64,000 nt of DNA from Micromonospora echinaurantiaca (GTDB taxonomy: Bacteria > Actinomycetota > Actinomycetes > Mycobacteriales > Micromonosporaceae): contig NZ_LT607750.1 of assembly GCF_900090235.1 (NCBI RefSeq), positions 1,562,501 to 1,626,500 of the forward strand, written 5' to 3'. Position 1 is the stretch's first letter, and each line of letters opens with the position of its first letter. Below the pieces are notes generated by a model. The model did no database searches. It was given only the letters and a program-made list of their open reading frames with translations, and was not told where the DNA came from. The position numbers and the translations under genes are program-made. Below, one piece after another: positions 8,116 to 16,353 of this stretch.

Positions 8116-8694
8116 ATGCGTGAGGTGGTCTACACCGGGTTCATGTCACTCGATGGCGTGGTGGACTCGCCCGGCGGTGGGCCGGGCGAGGAGCACCGCA
8201 GCGGTGGCTGGGTGTTCAAGGACGTCGAGGTCCTGCCCGAGGCCTTCGCCCTCAAGGGAGAGGAACTCGCCGAGACCACCGCGCTGCTGTTCGGCCGCCG
8301 CAGCTACGAGGCGTTCGCGCCGGTATGGCGTGACTCGGAGGACCACGCCGCCTACAAGGACCTGCCCAAGTATGTCGTGTCCAGCACGCTGCCCGAGAGC
8401 GCACTCGTCGAGGGCTGGGGCCCGACGACGATCCTGCGCTCCAACGACGACGTTGTCGAACTCAAGAAGAGCGAGGGCGGTGCGATCTTCATCCACGGCA
8501 GCGCCGAGCTGGCCCGGCGCCTGTCGGACGCGCGCCTGATCGACCGCTATCACCTGCTCGTCTTCCCCACGCTGCTCGGCGCCGGGAAGAGCCTGTTCAG
8601 CAGTGCGGACAACGAGAAGCAGGTGCTGCGCCTGCGGGACTCCGCCGCCTACCCGAACGGTGTGCTGAAGCTGATCTACGACGTCGCCGGCTGA
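8116..8694 (+). CDS. RibD C-terminal/dihydrofolate reductase-like protein
   Basis: 192 residues of the NADPH-dependent reductase family related to RibD-C and DHFR. The start VVYTGFMSLDGVVDSPGG is diagnostic, followed by the LLFGRRSYEAF segment and IHGSAELARRL near the cofactor site, and VFPTLLGAGKSLF near the end. ATG 8116 is preceded by GAGGAG at 7 bp. Substrate unknown; many actinobacterial paralogues are uncharacterised. The 3' end overlaps the convergent AraC-type gene by 19 bp. Confidence 0.88.
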   Translation: MREVVYTGFMSLDGVVDSPGGGPGEEHRSGGWVFKDVEVLPEAFALKGEELAETTALLFGRRSYEAFAPVWRDSEDHAAYKDLPKYVVSSTLPESALVEGWGPTTILRSNDDVVELKKSEGGAIFIHGSAELARRLSDARLIDRYHLLVFPTLLGAGKSLFSSADNEKQVLRLRDSAAYPNGVLKLIYDVAG

Positions 8695-9386
8695 ACCAGA
8701 TCCAGGGCGATGGCGCCGCCGGCACCCTCCCGTAGTTGCCGCGCCGTGCGTCCCACGTACCGTTGCAACGCTCGGGCGAGGTGCGGCTCGTCGTAGTACG
8801 CGAGCCGTCCGACGACGTCGGGGGCCGCGAGGCCGCCGGCTAGCAGCATCGCGGCCTCGCGGGCCCGTTCGATCTGTCGTACGGCGCCCTGGGTGAGCCC
8901 CGTCGCGGCGCGGAACCGGCGTTCGACGGTGCGTGCCGACACTGCGGGACGGCCGCCGACGCGCACCTCGGTGACCAGCGGATCCCGGACCACGGCCCCG
9001 GCGCGAACGAGGCGGCCGACCAGGGCCTCGGCGTCGTCGGGACCGGGTGTCGCCCAGCACGTACCGTCCAACCGGAACGTCCGGCGGGTCGCGTCGGGCA
9101 GTTCGGCGCCCGCGTCGACAAGGGCCGGCGTGGGTACGGACCGCAGCGACGTGCCCAGCGAGAACTCGATGCCGACGAACGTCGCGCCCGGCGGCACGGG
9201 CGCGACGCTGGCGCCGGTCTCGGGGCCGGAGACAGCCGCGTACGCTCTGCCCTCCTGCGTCCAGAACACCAGGCCCCAGTTCACCGTCGCGACGGAGGTC
9301 ATCTGCGTCACCTGCTCGCTCGTGCAGGTCCACACGGTGTCGATCCACGGTGAGTCGGACGTGCGCGTCGTGAACCGCAGTCTCAC
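8676..9386 (-). CDS. AraC-family transcriptional regulator
   Basis: About 236 residues. The C-terminal HTH region includes SARTVERRFRAATGLTQGAV and VVGRLAYYDEPHLARALQRY. The N-terminal half (WIDTVWTCTSEQVTQMTSVA) resembles the DUF6597-type sensor found in this AraC subgroup, with FVGIEFSLGTSLRSVPTPAL following. GTG at 9386 is taken as the start because upstream in-frame sequence is an unrelated HAD fragment; the start is uncertain. Its 3' end overlaps the RibD-like gene on the other strand. Confidence 0.82.
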   Translation of the reverse strand: MRLRFTTRTSDSPWIDTVWTCTSEQVTQMTSVATVNWGLVFWTQEGRAYAAVSGPETGASVAPVPPGATFVGIEFSLGTSLRSVPTPALVDAGAELPDATRRTFRLDGTCWATPGPDDAEALVGRLVRAGAVVRDPLVTEVRVGGRPAVSARTVERRFRAATGLTQGAVRQIERAREAAMLLAGGLAAPDVVGRLAYYDEPHLARALQRYVGRTARQLREGAGGAIALDLVQPATS

Positions 9387-9464
9387 GGGAGCAGGGTAAC
9401 GGCTGCGGCCGCCGGCGTCAGCGATCGCCAGCGGACGCTGAGGGACTGTCCCACGCCATGGCGC

Positions 9465-9635
9465 TCGCCGACACGGGACGTGCACCTGGTCGGTGTCGGA
9501 CCAGACCTGACTCTTCCGGGGTGGCCCGCCCCAGCCTGGCCGGTTCACGTTGACGACCCCGTCCACGTCCAGCAGCCACACCGGGCGGCCGCAGGGCAGA
9601 TCCGCCTCTGCGTCGTCAGCACCAGAGTCGGCCAT
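9465..9635 (-). pseudogene. N-terminal remnant of a HAD-family hydrolase gene
   Basis: From ATG 9635 the minus strand reads a short acidic leader and then PVWLLDVDGVVNVNRPGWGG, a HAD motif I (DxDGxxN) with family-typical context. It continues for about 30 residues before similarity stops. Motifs II-IV are missing, and the frame runs open into the AraC regulator downstream, giving a misleading 319-codon frame. I read it as a truncated gene left by a deletion. A genuine HAD-AraC fusion is possible but unlikely. Confidence 0.6.
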
Positions 9636-9695
9636 GACCGCACAGTAGGGGAACGGCGGGCAGCGGCCGAAGCGGATTTGGTCGCGCGTCGGAAG

Positions 9696-10286
9696 CTACG
9701 ACTTCCATCCCGGGTCGCGGCCGGTGAGCCCGAGGACGCGGTCGAGCAGGGATGCGCCGGCGGGCGGGGTGATCGACGGCCCGAACAGCCCAGGGGTGCC
9801 GTCACTGCTCGCCTGCTGGGACACCAGGCGGTGGACCGTCTCGACTGTCTGGTCATCAACGTCGTAGGGCTGTCCGGTCGTGCTGGCGAGGTCCCATCCG
9901 TGGACGACCAGCTCGTTCAACGCGACGATGCCCATGATCTCGGCGGGCAGCACCACCCCGCCGGCTGCGGTCTCGCCCGTCCAGGCGGCCGGCGCGCGCC
10001 ATGCGGCAACCAATTCATCGAGCTGCACCGGCAGTCGGCTGCGCCACTGTGGATCGAGGTTGGCAACCGAGGGATCGCCCGGGCCAGCCGGCGCCGCGTC
10101 GGGTCCCTTCTCGGCGGCCACCCGGAATGCGACCGTCAGCCCCAGGAGGTGGTCGAGCAGGTCGCCGACCGTCCACCTCTCACACGGGGTGGGACTGGCG
10201 AGCTGGTCGTCGGTCACCCCGTGCAGCAGCGCCTTCAACGCGCGGGCCGCGGGCGCGAGATCGGGGCTGTCGTCACTGTCGGTCAT
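9696..10286 (-). CDS. TIGR03086-type (mycothiol-dependent maleylpyruvate isomerase-like) protein
   Basis: 196 residues of the DinB/MDMPI four-helix superfamily common in mycothiol-producing actinobacteria. Diagnostic segments are LASPTPCERWTVGDLLDHLL (residues ~30-50) and ALNELVVHGWDLASTTGQPY near 130, with the metal-binding-type histidines in the helix positions typical of the family. AGAGGAG precedes ATG 10286 at 7 bp. The reaction is unproven; MDMPI itself isomerises maleylpyruvate, but most paralogues have no known role. Confidence 0.85.
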   Translation of the reverse strand: MTDSDDSPDLAPAARALKALLHGVTDDQLASPTPCERWTVGDLLDHLLGLTVAFRVAAEKGPDAAPAGPGDPSVANLDPQWRSRLPVQLDELVAAWRAPAAWTGETAAGGVVLPAEIMGIVALNELVVHGWDLASTTGQPYDVDDQTVETVHRLVSQQASSDGTPGLFGPSITPPAGASLLDRVLGLTGRDPGWKS

Positions 10287-10468
10287 CTGGCTTCTCCTCT
10301 GTCGGGAACAGTGCTGGACGTTACGCGTCCGGACCGACAAGACAGGTCACTCGAGCATGATCAAGCTGATGACGACGGACCACACCTCGGGGCCCGCCGC
10401 CGTCGGCCCGATCGGTCATCCGCGACCGGCGACCGATGATTGCGCCACCGTGGGGCTACGCTGCGGGC

Positions 10469-11032
10469 ATGCCGACGGAGGACCAGGTGTTTGATGCGGT
10501 GGTCCGACGGATCGCCACCGGCGAGTACCTCGACGGGCTCCCCGGGAGCCGGTCAGCGGCCCTTCGACCGGCGTCGCCTGCCGCGGTCGCCGAGGCCGAG
10601 GAACTGGCCGGCAGGTCACTGCCTTCGCTCTTGCGTCGGCTCTACCTGGAGGTCGGCAACGGCGGGTTCGGGCCCGGCTACGGTCTCCTCGGTCTGCGGG
10701 GCGGGCATCGGATGGGTGGCCTCGACGCGTTGGTCGGGCTCAAGGGCGGCGTCCTCGTCCTTTGCGACTGGGGTTGTGGTATCACCAGCGAGCTCGACCT
10801 TGCCACCGGCCAGGTCTGGGGCTGCGATCCGAACCCGGCGCCGGAGGGAGTGTCGGGTGCTTTCCCGCAGCACATGACAATCGTCGACTGGTTCGCCAAG
10901 TGGGTGGCGGGCACGCTGTACCAGCCGTGGCTGGTGCAGGACCCGACCACCGGCGAATGGCGTGGCGCGACCGACACCGAGTGCGCGGAGATGCTTCAGG
11001 AGGCGTTCGGTCCCGACGGTCCGGAGGACTGA
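10469..11032 (+). CDS. SMI1/KNR4-family protein
   Basis: 187 residues with the SMI1/KNR4/SUKH pattern: ELAGRSLPSLLRRLYLEVGNGGFGPGYGLLGL (split over residues ~35-75), then short beta segments ending in a tryptophan-rich tail (TIVDWFAKWVAGTLYQPW). SUKH proteins often act as immunity partners of polymorphic toxins, but no toxin gene is adjacent, and this one may have a housekeeping role. ATG 10469 follows a GGGC-rich leader without a clear ribosome site. Confidence 0.75.
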   Translation: MPTEDQVFDAVVRRIATGEYLDGLPGSRSAALRPASPAAVAEAEELAGRSLPSLLRRLYLEVGNGGFGPGYGLLGLRGGHRMGGLDALVGLKGGVLVLCDWGCGITSELDLATGQVWGCDPNPAPEGVSGAFPQHMTIVDWFAKWVAGTLYQPWLVQDPTTGEWRGATDTECAEMLQEAFGPDGPED

Positions 11033-11165
11033 TCGTCAAACCGACGGCACCCACGCGCCGGTGCACCGGAGCCGAAAGACGCGCCTCAAGCCGAACGTGC
11101 GCCCATACGCGAGCGGCCGCACCACGGTGAGCACGACTGTCAGCCGGCAGCGCCAGCGGGCCAGC

Positions 11166-11210
11166 GGGTCGAGTGCGGGCGATCCGCCCGAGGGCTCCCG
11201 CACTCGACCC
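11166..11210. terminator. bidirectional hairpin terminator
   Basis: A perfect 14-bp inverted repeat (arms 11166-11179 and 11197-11210, 17-nt loop) lies between the convergent SMI1 and MMPL genes. Neither side has a T-run, as is usual for actinobacterial hairpin terminators. Confidence 0.65.
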
Positions 11211-11220
11211 GAGCAGGCCG

Positions 11221-13401
11221 TCAGACTCTGGCCTCCCGCTCGACCGTGGCCGGTGCAGCCGGGATCGTCGTGGCTGTCCGGCGTCCCGGCATCCACCAGT
11301 TGGCCTTGCCGCACAGCTCCATCACCGCGGGGACGAGGATCATCCGGACGATCGTGGCGTCGATGAGCACGGCGACGGCCATGCCGAGGCCACCCTGCTT
11401 GACCGCGATGTCGGGGCCGAGCAGGGAGGTGGTGAAGACGGCGATCATGATGGCGGCCGCGGCGGTGATGACCTTGGCGGTCCGCGCCAGCCCCTGGGCG
11501 ACGGCGGTGCGGGTGTCGCCGGTCCGCTCGTACTCCTCACGGACCCGTGAGGTGAGGAAGACCTGGTAGTCCATGGACAGGCCGAACAGGACCGGGAACA
11601 TCATCATCGGCACCCAGGTCGTGACCGGCATGGCGGTGGGGAACCCGAGGGCCGGGCCGAGCCACCCCCACTGTACGACCGCGACGATCACGCCGTAGGC
11701 GGCGCCGATCGACAGCAGGTTCATCACGGCGGCCTGCAGCGCGATCGTGACCGACCGGACCAGCGCGATCAGCAGCACCATGGAGATCGCGATGACGACC
11801 GCGATCATCAGGGGCAGGCGCGCTCCGGACTCCTCGGCGACGTCGATGGTGCTGGCGTTCGGTCCGCCGACGTACACCCGTTGCCCGCCGGCCGCTGCGG
11901 GCAGCACGTCGTCGCGGAGCTCGTGCACCAGGTCCGCGGTCGCCTCCTCCTGGAATCCGGTCGTGGGGAAGGCGGTGAAGGTGACGGCCCGCCCGTCCAT
12001 GCTGACTCGAGGTGGCGTGGCGTACGCGATGCCCTCGGCCTCGCTGACGGCCTCGACCACGGGACGCAGATCGCCACCCCTGGAGTCCACCTGCGTGGCG
12101 AAGATCAGGGGTGCCCCGTAGCCGGGACCGAAGCCCTCGGAGAGGATCTCGTACGAGACGTAGCTGCTCCGGTCGCGGGGCTGGACGCTGGCGTCGGGCT
12201 GGCTCAGCCGCATCGACAGCGTGGGGGCGGCCAGCACCAACAGGCTCACGCCAGCGAGGAGTGCGGCGGTCAGCGGCCTGCGCTGCACCACGCCGGCCCA
12301 CCGCTCGGCGAGCGTACGGCGGGCCTGGGCGGTGGTACTGACGGGCTGGGGCCGGCGGGCCGCGCGACGAGGCAGGCGCAGCGAGTTGATCCGGTATCCG
12401 GTAAAGCCCAGGAACGCGGGCAGCAGCGTCACCGCGGCGATCATCGTCACCAGCACGATCACCGACGTGGCGACGGCCACCCCGGTCATCAGCCGCTGCC
12501 CCATGACGACCAGACCCAGCAACGCGATCACGACGGTCGTGCCGGCGAACAGTACGGCGCGACCGGCGGTGGTGACGGCCTTGACCGTGGCGCTCTCGGG
12601 TTCATCGCCGTCCCGGAGGCTGTCCTTGTAGCGGGTCACGATGAACAGTGCGTAGTCGATGCCGACGCCGAGCCCGATCATCGCGCCGAAGGCCAGAGTG
12701 AAATCCGGCGCGGGGACCAGGTGCCCGACCAGCTTCGTCAGCGCCAGGCCGCTCGCAATTGCCAGGAGGGCGGTCACGATCGGCAGGCCCATGGCCACCA
12801 GTGAACCGAAGGCGATGAACAGGATCACTGCTGCTGCCGCGATGCCCACGCTCTCGGCCGGACCCTGCGGGGGTGTCTCGGCCTTCTCCGCCATGTATCC
12901 GCCCAGCCCGAGCGTGACGCTGTCGTCGGAGGCGGCCTTGACCATGTCCACCAAGGGTTTGACCTCGGTCTTGGTCACGTCCTTGTCGCTCAGCGGGATG
13001 GTCATCCGGGCGATCCGACGATCCTCCGTCACCTGGTTCTCGCCCTGGTAGGGGGAGGTCACCGGTCCGGTGATGGGTGAGGCGTCCAGATCGGCGACCA
13101 CCTTCTCGATCTTCTGGCGGGCGGCAGGGTCGTCGATTCCCTTCCCTGCCTTGATCGCGAGGGTCAGCCTGTCCCCCTGCTGTTCGGGGAAGTGCTTCTC
13201 GATCAGAGCCTGCGCCCTGGCGGATTCGGAGTCTCCACCGGTGAAGTCGTTGTCGGGGGCGGCGCCATACCCGAAGCCGACCGTCGCCACGGCGATCACG
13301 CCGACGATCCAGGTCAACAGGACCAGGCGACGGCGCCGGTAACAGAACCGGGCCAGTCCCGCCAGAGCTCCATCCGTACGGGGAGCTTCGGATGTCATCA
13401 T
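11221..13401 (-). CDS. MMPL/RND-family membrane transporter
   Basis: 726 residues with the MMPL layout: one TM helix (LVLLTWIVGVIAVATVGFGY), a large extracellular loop, five TM helices, a central cytoplasmic region, and the same unit repeated. GLGVGIDYALFIVTRYKDSL near residue 245 and FGLSMDYQVFLTSRVREEYE near 610 are the paired GxxxDY proton-relay motifs. The family exports lipids or drugs. ATG 13401 overlaps the TGA of the upstream HemA-like gene (ATGA) and lies just after GAGGAG, so it is translationally coupled. Last gene of the four-gene operon 16151-11221. Confidence 0.9.
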   Translation of the reverse strand: MMTSEAPRTDGALAGLARFCYRRRRLVLLTWIVGVIAVATVGFGYGAAPDNDFTGGDSESARAQALIEKHFPEQQGDRLTLAIKAGKGIDDPAARQKIEKVVADLDASPITGPVTSPYQGENQVTEDRRIARMTIPLSDKDVTKTEVKPLVDMVKAASDDSVTLGLGGYMAEKAETPPQGPAESVGIAAAAVILFIAFGSLVAMGLPIVTALLAIASGLALTKLVGHLVPAPDFTLAFGAMIGLGVGIDYALFIVTRYKDSLRDGDEPESATVKAVTTAGRAVLFAGTTVVIALLGLVVMGQRLMTGVAVATSVIVLVTMIAAVTLLPAFLGFTGYRINSLRLPRRAARRPQPVSTTAQARRTLAERWAGVVQRRPLTAALLAGVSLLVLAAPTLSMRLSQPDASVQPRDRSSYVSYEILSEGFGPGYGAPLIFATQVDSRGGDLRPVVEAVSEAEGIAYATPPRVSMDGRAVTFTAFPTTGFQEEATADLVHELRDDVLPAAAGGQRVYVGGPNASTIDVAEESGARLPLMIAVVIAISMVLLIALVRSVTIALQAAVMNLLSIGAAYGVIVAVVQWGWLGPALGFPTAMPVTTWVPMMMFPVLFGLSMDYQVFLTSRVREEYERTGDTRTAVAQGLARTAKVITAAAAIMIAVFTTSLLGPDIAVKQGGLGMAVAVLIDATIVRMILVPAVMELCGKANWWMPGRRTATTIPAAPATVEREARV

Positions 13402-13760
13402 CTTCTCCTCGAGTGGCCGAGCATTGCGCTCGATCGTGCGGCTGGTGTCTTCCCTACCGTTCGCCGCGAACTGTCCAGGTCGTTGTCATCGGTACCGAAA
13501 ATGCGCGTCAGCAGGGGCGCCTTGTCGGGTGGTGCGTTCTTCAGGGGAACCAGAACCGCCGCCTCGGTGAGGTCTTCCAGCACGCTGGTGATGACGGCCA
13601 GGTCGGCGGGGGAGAGGGACGGGGCTCGACGGGCCAGCCGATGCAGTTCGGCGTCGATGACGGCCCGGGCGTGCCGGTGGACCAGGGCAAGGAAATCCGA
13701 GGTGCGATCGTCCGCGCACCCAGCGGATTGGTGGGTGGCGCGGGCCAGCTCAGTGGCCAT
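13398..13760 (-). CDS. stand-alone HemA dimerisation-domain-like protein
   Basis: 120 residues. The core (SDFLALVHRHARAVIDAELH, then RLARRAPSLSPADLAVITSV and LEDLTEAAVLVPLKN) has the helical pattern of the C-terminal dimerisation domain of glutamyl-tRNA reductase: a histidine/alanine-rich helix, an ExxRL segment, LSxxD, and a final LxxPLK-like end. The catalytic and NADP-binding domains of HemA are absent. It overlaps the multicopper oxidase end by 11 bp and the MMPL start by 4 bp, so it is co-translated with both. Function unknown; the HemA resemblance is by pattern only. Confidence 0.6.
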   Translation of the reverse strand: MATELARATHQSAGCADDRTSDFLALVHRHARAVIDAELHRLARRAPSLSPADLAVITSVLEDLTEAAVLVPLKNAPPDKAPLLTRIFGTDDNDLDSSRRTVGKTPAARSSAMLGHSRRR

Positions 13761-15732
13761 GGCCCGGGCTTCCGCCGGGCGAGCCGGCGAATGGCGTGGT
13801 CACGCCGTCGTAGTGGAGTCGCAGCATCATGCCCTGATGCGCGTGGGGAAGGTTGTGGCAGTGGTTCATCCAGATTCCGGGGTTCGTAGCCCGGAACGCG
13901 ACCTCCCACGTTTCGCCTGGCCGGACATCGAAGGTGTCCACCCACAGCGGACTGCCGGTGGACGGCGTCCCGTCCCTGGACAGGATCAGCACCGGATGGC
14001 CGTGCAGGTGCCAGGGGTGCGTTTCCAGGCTTCGGTTGACGACGGTGAACCGGACGATGTCGCCTTCGGCGACGAGCTGGTCCGGGATGGCGGGGTGGCC
14101 CCGGCCGTTGACGGTCTGCGCGTACGCCGGTCGGCCGTCGACCATGGCCACGCCTCGGTCGAGGACCATGGTGAAGCGCCGGTCGGCGTTGCGGAGGTCG
14201 AAGGGCACGGCCGCCGGAGCGCCGTACCGCAACAGGTCGAGCTCCGGCAGGCCGGACGTGTCCTCGATCCGGGCCGCACCCGCGGCGTCGCCATCCGGGC
14301 GCAGGCGCAGTCCGCCGTCACGATCGTCGTCGACGACGAGTGCCACGGACCTGCCCGGCATGAGGAACACCAGGTCGTATCGCCCGCCCGCGGGCAGACG
14401 CAGCCCCACGTCGCTGACCTCGCCGGGCTGGTTGAGGTCCCGGCCGTCGACGGCCGCCACCCGGAACGTGGTCCCGGCGAGGACGATCCGGTGCGGATCC
14501 GAGTCGGTGTTGATCAACCGCAACCGCACGGGCGTACCGGGTGGCGCCGGGTGTTCGGTCCTGCCGTCCCTACCGGCGATCATGACGGTGCCGTCGAAGG
14601 TGTGCACGGGCAGGGTCAGGTCCACCTGCCCAGCCGCCGTGGACTCGTCGGCGCGCTGTCCATCGCGCGGGTGCACGACGAGAGCGCCGTACAGGCCCTT
14701 GCGTACGCTGACATGGGATGCGTGGTGGGTGTGGTACCAGTAGGTGCCCACCTGTTCGGCCCGGAACCGGTAGACGAAGTCCGCACCGGGTGCCACGGGC
14801 AACTGGGTCACCCCCGGCACGCCGTCCTCGCCGCACGGTACGTCGTAGCCGTGCCAGTGCACGGTCACGCCGTCGGAGATGTCGGCGTTGCGCAGCCGCA
14901 CCTCGATCAGGTCACCCTGGGTCGCGGTGATCGTCGGACCCGGTACCTCGCCGTTGTAGGTCCACGCGTCGATCTCGCGGCCGGACGGCAGCCGTACGCT
15001 GGCCTTCTTCGCGGTGAGCACGTGCCGCCGCACGGCGCCGCCCGGTGCCGGCGAGCCGGCACCGCGTAGGTCAGCCACCGACACCGCCGCCCGGGACGAA
15101 CGCCCGCGGCCCTCTCCCAAGGTCACCGATCCGGCGGGGAGGAACGACAGCCCGGCGCCGGCGCCGGCGGCGGTCACCACGACCGCGCCACCGGCCCAGC
15201 CGATGAACCGGCGGCGCGAGATCGGCGCCTGGGTGACGCCGGCATCAGCGGTGCTCCCGGCGGGAGCCGTGACCACTCGCGTGGTCAGCAATGCGCCAGC
15301 GCCCACGAACGAGATCGTGATCAAGGCCGTGCTCCAGGTGAGCGGGTATCCGGCCAGGAAGGTCACCACAAGACCGGCCAGCGCCGCGTACGCCGCGGTG
15401 AGCACCGCGACCACCCCGCCCGCCGACCTGCCGTCGCCCCGCCCCCGCCTCGCCGCGAGCAGGTGCCGGCCGGCGAGCAGCACGGCGACGGTCCCGGCGG
15501 CCCCCAGCATCGGCAGCCCGAGCAGCACCTTCTCCTGGACGAACCACCAGCCCCGGCTGGCCAGCACCGCCACGGTGCCCACCCGGACCAGCGTCACCAG
15601 CACCGCCGCGATCAGGACGGCGAGCGCCAGCCGGGTGCGCCGGAGCGCCAGGGTGACGCCGGCCGCGAACCACGCGGCGACGCTCAGCAGCGCGACGAGG
15701 TGGTCGAGGATGATCCACAGTCCGGTGGTCAT
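13750..15732 (-). CDS. membrane-anchored multicopper oxidase
   Basis: 660 residues. About five TM helices occupy residues 1-160, then a twin-arginine-like SRRRFIGWAGG and another hydrophobic segment, then three cupredoxin-like regions outside the membrane. All four copper motifs are visible: HWHGYD, YWYHTHHASH, HPWHLHGHP and HCHNLPHAHQGMM (type 1 Cys-His-Met). The family oxidises metals or phenolics with O2 as acceptor. The multi-TM N-terminus is unlike the usual laccase or CopA layout. Start ATG 15732 overlaps the DUF6220 stop by 4 bp. Divergent from a two-component system that may sense copper or envelope stress. Confidence 0.9.
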   Translation of the reverse strand: MTTGLWIILDHLVALLSVAAWFAAGVTLALRRTRLALAVLIAAVLVTLVRVGTVAVLASRGWWFVQEKVLLGLPMLGAAGTVAVLLAGRHLLAARRGRGDGRSAGGVVAVLTAAYAALAGLVVTFLAGYPLTWSTALITISFVGAGALLTTRVVTAPAGSTADAGVTQAPISRRRFIGWAGGAVVVTAAGAGAGLSFLPAGSVTLGEGRGRSSRAAVSVADLRGAGSPAPGGAVRRHVLTAKKASVRLPSGREIDAWTYNGEVPGPTITATQGDLIEVRLRNADISDGVTVHWHGYDVPCGEDGVPGVTQLPVAPGADFVYRFRAEQVGTYWYHTHHASHVSVRKGLYGALVVHPRDGQRADESTAAGQVDLTLPVHTFDGTVMIAGRDGRTEHPAPPGTPVRLRLINTDSDPHRIVLAGTTFRVAAVDGRDLNQPGEVSDVGLRLPAGGRYDLVFLMPGRSVALVVDDDRDGGLRLRPDGDAAGAARIEDTSGLPELDLLRYGAPAAVPFDLRNADRRFTMVLDRGVAMVDGRPAYAQTVNGRGHPAIPDQLVAEGDIVRFTVVNRSLETHPWHLHGHPVLILSRDGTPSTGSPLWVDTFDVRPGETWEVAFRATNPGIWMNHCHNLPHAHQGMMLRLHYDGVTTPFAGSPGGSPGHGH

Positions 15733-16151
15733 GGCACTTGTCGCGTCGGTGCGGCCGGCCTGGACAGCTGCCTGGCCTGGCGGACGATCCTCCCGGCCAC
15801 GGCCAGGATGGCGAGACCGTTGACCGCGTGCAGACCGAAGACCAGCTGGCCGGCGGTCGTGCTGCCGCCGGTGCCGTCGAACGCCGCGGCGATCGCCCGG
15901 ATCACGAACTGGACGACTGCGAGTCCGGCGACCAGGCCGCTCATCCCGATGAGCCCCCCGGGCATCCGGGCAACCGCGGCGACGGCGGTCGCCAGGACCG
16001 CGATCAGGACGACTCCGCCACCCAGCGCCCGGTGCGGCTGGAAGGCCTCATCGTTGGGTGCCGTGTCGAAGGCGCCGCTCGCAGCCAGGAAGAACTGTGC
16101 GACAACGGCCAACATCAGCAGGGCCGCCAGGCCAGCGAACGCTCTACGCAT
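15729..16151 (-). CDS. DUF6220-like four-TM membrane protein
   Basis: 140 residues with four hydrophobic helices (AGLAALLMLAVVAQFFLAAS, LGGGVVLIAVLATAVAAVAR, LIGMSGLVAGLAVVQFVIRA, AGQLVFGLHAVNGLAILAVA). Conserved polar residues (FQPHRALGG; LHAVNG) resemble the haem-binding arrangement of small b-type membrane proteins and the DUF6220 family often placed beside multicopper oxidases. First gene of the operon; GAGGAG-like GAGCGC precedes ATG 16151. May be an electron-transfer or assembly partner of the oxidase; that is inference. Confidence 0.7.
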   Translation of the reverse strand: MRRAFAGLAALLMLAVVAQFFLAASGAFDTAPNDEAFQPHRALGGGVVLIAVLATAVAAVARMPGGLIGMSGLVAGLAVVQFVIRAIAAAFDGTGGSTTAGQLVFGLHAVNGLAILAVAGRIVRQARQLSRPAAPTRQVP

Positions 16152-16353
16152 GGCGCGCTCCTCGAAGTGGGTGAAGGTGATCGCTCATGGCGGTGATCGT
16201 CGCGCCGGGCCGGCCGCCGTGGCCTCTGCCAGCGGATGGCGGCAGCTACGCAATCGGGCGTAGGCCGCCTCGTGTCCCGCTCCGCCCGTCGGCGTAGCAC
16301 GTCGCGCGTCTCTGCCGAGCGTCGTCCGCGGGCGACAACCGTAGGATCACGGC

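Noticed and set aside
10469..11032. SMI1/KNR4 protein as part of a polymorphic toxin-immunity locus
   Set aside because: No toxin, secretion-linked or RHS-type gene is adjacent.
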